A stretch of 10,586 nt of DNA from Asterionellopsis glacialis (taxonomy: Eukaryota > Bacillariophyta > Plagiogrammaphyceae > Rhaphoneidales > Asterionellopsidaceae): NCBI GenBank assembly GCA_014885115.2, contig WKLE02000896.1:1-10586 (forward strand). The letters run 5' to 3'. A model generated the notes under the pieces. The model was not told the DNA's origin. It ran no database searches and worked only from the letters and a program-made list of their open reading frames with translations. Positions 7,632-10,586 of the stretch are shown here, in pieces; positions within the stretch are counted from its first letter, which is position 1, and the number at the start of each line of letters is the position of its first letter. The translations under genes and the position numbers were made by a program.

Positions 7632-8015
7632 ATGTGACGAGTAGAAGTCAAAGAAAAAAGACATGCGGATGACATATCCCTCAAATATTTGAGAGATTGT
7701 CTCGAAAAGCTTGTACCCCCATGCATGTCTCCGTGTATATTTATTTTATAATATATTGATATTCTTTCGTTTTGTGGTGACAGCAACTTCAGATCCCATA
7801 CAAAATAAGGACTGGTAAATTAGACTCCAGAAACTAAACTTTTTTCCTTGGAGTGAGACGGGGTGCGTGCGGCGGCATTTTGTATTCTTTTTGGCTGCTT
7901 GCTTCATTCCGGGCACGTTTTTTGCTGTCTGGTGTATGATTTAAAATATCCTTGATTATATCCAAAATTTCACTTCTATTTGTATTCATAGGAAGTACGT
8001 ATGTTTGAATGTGGT
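7632..8015. other. Convergent 3' region between two genes
   Basis: The plus-strand carbonic-anhydrase-like gene ends at 7631 and the minus-strand renalase-like gene ends at 8016, so both 3' untranslated regions share these 384 bases. An AT-rich segment (TTTATTTTATAATATATTGATATT, around 7740-7763) is a plausible polyadenylation area. No canonical AATAAA is obvious for either transcript. Confidence 0.6.
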
Positions 8016-8019
8016 TCAT
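7834..8019 (-). CDS. Small ORF overlapping the renalase-like stop codon (doubtful)
   Basis: A 61-codon ATG-initiated frame whose start overlaps the upstream stop as ATGA. Residues such as TNRSEILDIIKDILNHTP look protein-like, and the C-terminus is basic (KKRAR, PRKKV). Nuclear genes of eukaryotes rarely use stop-start coupling. It could instead be reached by splicing from GTAACA at 8033 near the renalase-like C-terminus, but the renalase-like domain is already complete there. It is most likely untranslated 3' sequence. Confidence 0.15.
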   Translation of the reverse strand: MNHIQTYVLPMNTNRSEILDIIKDILNHTPDSKKRARNEASSQKEYKMPPHAPRLTPRKKV

Positions 8020-10010
8020 CCATCATCTGTTACTTTTTTCCAGTTCCCCCTCGGGCCAAGTAATACAGATACGACCGATCGAGCCGCTGCGTCAGCCGAT
8101 GCAGTACATCCAAGAAAACTTGACTGTGACATGTAATCACCAGCTAAAATAACTCTCTTTGCAGCAGCCGAGCCCACTTTTTCAACACTTCCTTCGAGGC
8201 ACTGGAGTGGAGGGTCGAACAAATGAGGATCTGCAATCACGGCTTCCATGGGAGTGATCATTTGAGATTCATGCCAATGAATCCTTTTGACATGTAATCG
8301 ATTTTGCGCTATCTCGTTCTGACTCATCACCATGACGTCTTTTTCCGATGTTGCTGGTACTGGTACTGTTTTTGTTAGCTTTGATATAATTTTATCAACG
8401 GATTCATTTGAAAAATCAGCAGTATTGGCACTTCTATGAACAACAATGGCACAAGGTGTGCAATTTTCGTTATAATTGGTGTCATCGGTTGTTTGGTCAG
8501 TTTTATCATTGATATCTTCAACAGCGAGCTGCTGCTGACGTTTGGCATCTTGAAATGAAAGAAGGTGGAGCCCAATACCTTCTCCGTCAACATTTCTTTC
8601 CAAGAAAAATGTATCATTGTTGTCACCATCATCACCACGACTCTTAAATGCTTTGGCAATTACTGATCTCATGGTTGGTTGGAAAAAATGTGCTTCCACT
8701 ACTCGACTGTCGTATGCAACTCCGGTAAGAATTGCCTTTCCTTGATCAGACAAGCAATCTTCAACGCCTTGAATAGAAAGTGCATCTGGTGCAGGTACAC
8801 AAATCACAACGCAGTCATATTCAGCTTCGATATTGTTTGTATCAACATGATTAGTGCGATCAGCTTCATCCATATTTGTATGTATTAGTGATTTTTTGTT
8901 GTTGTTGGTTTCCTTTGTATTGTTTTTGTCTGTTGTATTCAAAATCGATCGTTTCAACCCATTGACAGTGATTATTGTTCCCTTTTGTGTATTATCGCTA
9001 TTCCTGTCGTGGTTAAAGCCTATTGAATCTACTTTCACACCAAATATAGGATGAACATTCGCTTCCTTTAATAGTTCTTGAAGCACTGATACCATTCCTT
9101 GTGGAGCAATATGATGAGTCCATAATCCTTCCCATTCCATGCGTTCTTCTGTTGGAGATAATTTTAATAATTTCGTACCAGTACCATTTGAAAGCTCATC
9201 ATTTTTATTGTTATGGTTGCGGTTGTTAACACCAGCAGCACTTCCACTCACAAGTAAAGGTTGAATGATTCCTTTTTGTGATAACCTCAAGACAATGTTG
9301 TGTGCCAAAGTAATATTATCAGGTGTAACTCCGTGCCCTCCTTTTGCTCTTGGATCATTGGGATTAAGTATTGATAAAACTTGTGCACCTAAATCAGCTA
9401 TAGCACCTTGATATGTTGCCACTGCACCGAATCGACCTGCTGGATATGTTGCTCGTTCCATAACATCAAGATGTAACTCTTTCTTCTTCTTAGTGTCATC
9501 AATGCTGCTTTTTCGTTTCGCATCTTCTTCCTCCTTTTTTATGGCCTCATTCCATCTTTGACGAATACGTAATGCTGCGAGACATCCACTTAATCCTGAT
9601 CCAACCACAAGAACACGATGTTTCTGCTTTAGATTACTAGTAGTAGTAGCAGTAGTAGTCGTAAATTCTTCTTTTACAGTACTTTCTGATTTGACACTTG
9701 TACTTTTCATGGATGATGATGATGATGATGATGATAGCATTGGTACCAAGACAGAATCCGTAGTATCGCACCGACAGGAACGGTTCAGTGGCATGAGCAT
9801 TGAATTAGATGGACGACGACTATTGTCATGAGAACGAGACAGTTCAACATCATGGTCGTCATCCGTTGCGATGGTGACGAGTGCTAAAGTTGAAGTGCAT
9901 TGTTGAAGGATACTAGGAGATGCCAATAATAATGATACTGATGCTACCGTGATACCACCAATACCTACTGCATGCGATGTGATAGTACGCCATCCACTTT
10001 GCCATAACAT
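8016..10010 (-). CDS. Renalase-like FAD-dependent oxidoreductase with N-terminal extension and Asn-rich inserts
   Basis: A single-exon 664-residue protein. RVLVVGSGLSG (132-142) is the GxGxxG dinucleotide-binding turn of the FAD domain. AIADLGAQ (203-210), HHIAPQGMVSVLQELLKE (299-316), YDCVVICVPAPDALSIQG (398-415) and the C-terminal LAGDYMSQSSFLGCTASADAAA (622-643) follow the order and pattern of renalase (human RNLS, about 340 residues). Renalases oxidise wrongly reduced NAD(P)H isomers back to NAD(P)+ with O2, forming H2O2. The first 130 residues are extra: two hydrophobic stretches (about 14-30 and 40-47), then a Ser/Thr-rich linker with Ser8 (93-100). They may be a membrane anchor or an organelle-targeting region; I see no clear plastid cleavage motif. 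Further growth comes from a Lys/Glu insert (154-178) and Asn/Asp-rich loops (about 260-275, 333-397, 457-466 and 498-516). Another NAD(P)-binding amine-oxidase-like enzyme is the alternative. Confidence 0.82.
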   Translation of the reverse strand: MLWQSGWRTITSHAVGIGGITVASVSLLLASPSILQQCTSTLALVTIATDDDHDVELSRSHDNSRRPSNSMLMPLNRSCRCDTTDSVLVPMLSSSSSSSSMKSTSVKSESTVKEEFTTTTATTTSNLKQKHRVLVVGSGLSGCLAALRIRQRWNEAIKKEEEDAKRKSSIDDTKKKKELHLDVMERATYPAGRFGAVATYQGAIADLGAQVLSILNPNDPRAKGGHGVTPDNITLAHNIVLRLSQKGIIQPLLVSGSAAGVNNRNHNNKNDELSNGTGTKLLKLSPTEERMEWEGLWTHHIAPQGMVSVLQELLKEANVHPIFGVKVDSIGFNHDRNSDNTQKGTIITVNGLKRSILNTTDKNNTKETNNNKKSLIHTNMDEADRTNHVDTNNIEAEYDCVVICVPAPDALSIQGVEDCLSDQGKAILTGVAYDSRVVEAHFFQPTMRSVIAKAFKSRGDDGDNNDTFFLERNVDGEGIGLHLLSFQDAKRQQQLAVEDINDKTDQTTDDTNYNENCTPCAIVVHRSANTADFSNESVDKIISKLTKTVPVPATSEKDVMVMSQNEIAQNRLHVKRIHWHESQMITPMEAVIADPHLFDPPLQCLEGSVEKVGSAAAKRVILAGDYMSQSSFLGCTASADAAARSVVSVLLGPRGNWKKVTDDG
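9705..9740 (-). repeat. ATG/CAT trinucleotide run encoding polyserine
   Basis: Repeated GAT triplets on the plus strand read as TCA/ATC triplets on the minus strand and encode the Ser8 stretch (residues 93-100) in the N-terminal extension of the renalase-like protein. A second impure run (about 9640-9662, AGT/AGC triplets) encodes its Thr-rich linker. Confidence 0.8.
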
Positions 10011-10452
10011 CGTCGAGCCTCGTACGTGCGCAGATTATCAGCTGCTATAATCGAGGCGTCGTGTAGTTTGAGTGGCGACGAATGACATGTTCTCTTCATG
10101 ATCTGTCTCATGACTTATCGCAGTGATACTTTTTTGAAATTTTGCTGACTCCGGCAGAAAACTATCTCTCCTCGTCGGTATCTTATAGGTATTGTGTCCA
10201 AGAAGTGAAAGATTAGGTTGGGTAGACTATCTCAAAGAGACTAGAGGACCTAGTCCTAGAGAGGATTGGAGAGGACTTTTAAAGATAGAGACGAAAAATA
10301 GATGATTAGGTCCTAAAGAACTAAAGTCAATTCCTTAAAGGTTTCAAAGAAAGCACAGTCTCTAGCTATCACTATAAGTTATAAACGGGAATTAGTTATA
10401 AATAGTAATGAAATTACAGTACTTGAGATTTTTACAATTAGTAGAGGAAGTA
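10011..10452. other. Intergenic and 5' leader region upstream of the renalase-like gene
   Basis: These 442 bases lie between two co-oriented minus-strand genes and should contain the promoter and 5' leader of the renalase-like gene and the 3' untranslated region of the gene to the right. A dyad (10017-10057) lies just upstream of the start codon. Around 10240-10315, AGGACC/GGTCCT words recur, including the interrupted palindrome AGGAC-CTA-GTCCT (10246-10258). I see no further gene. Confidence 0.6.
10017..10057 (-). promoter_or_regulatory. Inverted repeat just upstream of the renalase-like start codon
   Basis: On the plus strand GCCTCG (10017-10022) pairs with CGAGGC (10052-10057), and GATTAT (10033-10038) pairs with ATAATC (10047-10052), around a loop containing the palindrome CAGCTG. 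The arms share one base, so the two stems cannot both form completely. It could be a protein-binding dyad or a leader hairpin. The evidence is only the symmetry and the position. Confidence 0.3.
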
Positions 10453-10586
10453 CTAACTCTTACAGAAATGACTCAGGCTTTCCAAGTCTTCTTCGTCCAT
10501 GGCAGTATGCTGTTTGACAGCATTACAAAATTGGATAGCATCTTGTGCAACTTCAATGGTTGCATTGGAGAATCGATAATAATAGG
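10453..10586 (-). CDS. C-terminal end of an unrecognised protein, cut by the right edge
   Basis: The minus strand encodes 43 residues (10584 down to 10456) ending at TAG (10453-10455). It begins YYYRFSNATIEVAQDAIQF, continues CNAVKQHTAMDEEDLESL and ends SHFCKS. The balanced composition, with an amphipathic helix-like run (ATIEVAQDAIQFCNAV) and an acidic stretch (DEEDLE), and the contrast with the other two frames, which look non-coding or stop early, favour real coding sequence. I do not recognise the family. The last codons contain TCT-GTAAGA, which could be a splice donor, so the true C-terminus might lie in another exon. It points the same way as the renalase-like gene. Confidence 0.55.
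   Translation of the reverse strand, partial: YYYRFSNATIEVAQDAIQFCNAVKQHTAMDEEDLESLSHFCKS

Overview
The window looks like AT-rich nuclear DNA of a diatom, most likely a pennate one. Three things point there: a secreted Lys/Ser/Gly-rich protein of silaffin type with an RXL processing motif, a secreted protein of the alpha-carbonic-anhydrase superfamily interrupted by two short GT-AG introns of 114 and 142 bp, and a renalase-type flavoprotein swollen by Ser- and Asn-rich low-complexity inserts. The species cannot be fixed from sequence reading alone.

Layout, left to right. Positions 3-368 hold a minus-strand frame without stops and without Met that runs off the left edge through a His5-Gln8 stretch; it may be part of an exon. 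Positions 369-2861 hold no gene I can support. Positions 2862-3728 (+) encode a 288-residue secreted silaffin-like protein with an acidic decapeptide repeat, a polycationic Lys/Ser block and a C-terminal nonapeptide repeat that carries N-glycosylation sequons. Positions 3729-5779 are intergenic and include a conspicuous cluster of GTACC/GGTACC words at 4717-5207. Positions 5780-7631 (+) encode, over three exons, a 531-residue alpha-carbonic-anhydrase-like protein in which all three zinc-binding histidine positions appear replaced. Positions 8016-10010 (-) encode a 664-residue renalase-like FAD oxidoreductase, convergent with the carbonic-anhydrase-like gene. Positions 10453-10586 (-) hold the last 43 codons of a further, unrecognised gene.

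How the genes may relate: the two plus-strand genes both seem to encode secretory-pathway proteins with strongly charged low-complexity segments, and both could be organic components of the biosilica or the cell surface. A non-catalytic carbonic-anhydrase fold next to a silaffin-like protein is the most interesting feature of the window. That link rests on composition and proximity only. The renalase-like gene is probably unrelated housekeeping: repair of abnormal NAD(P)H isomers.
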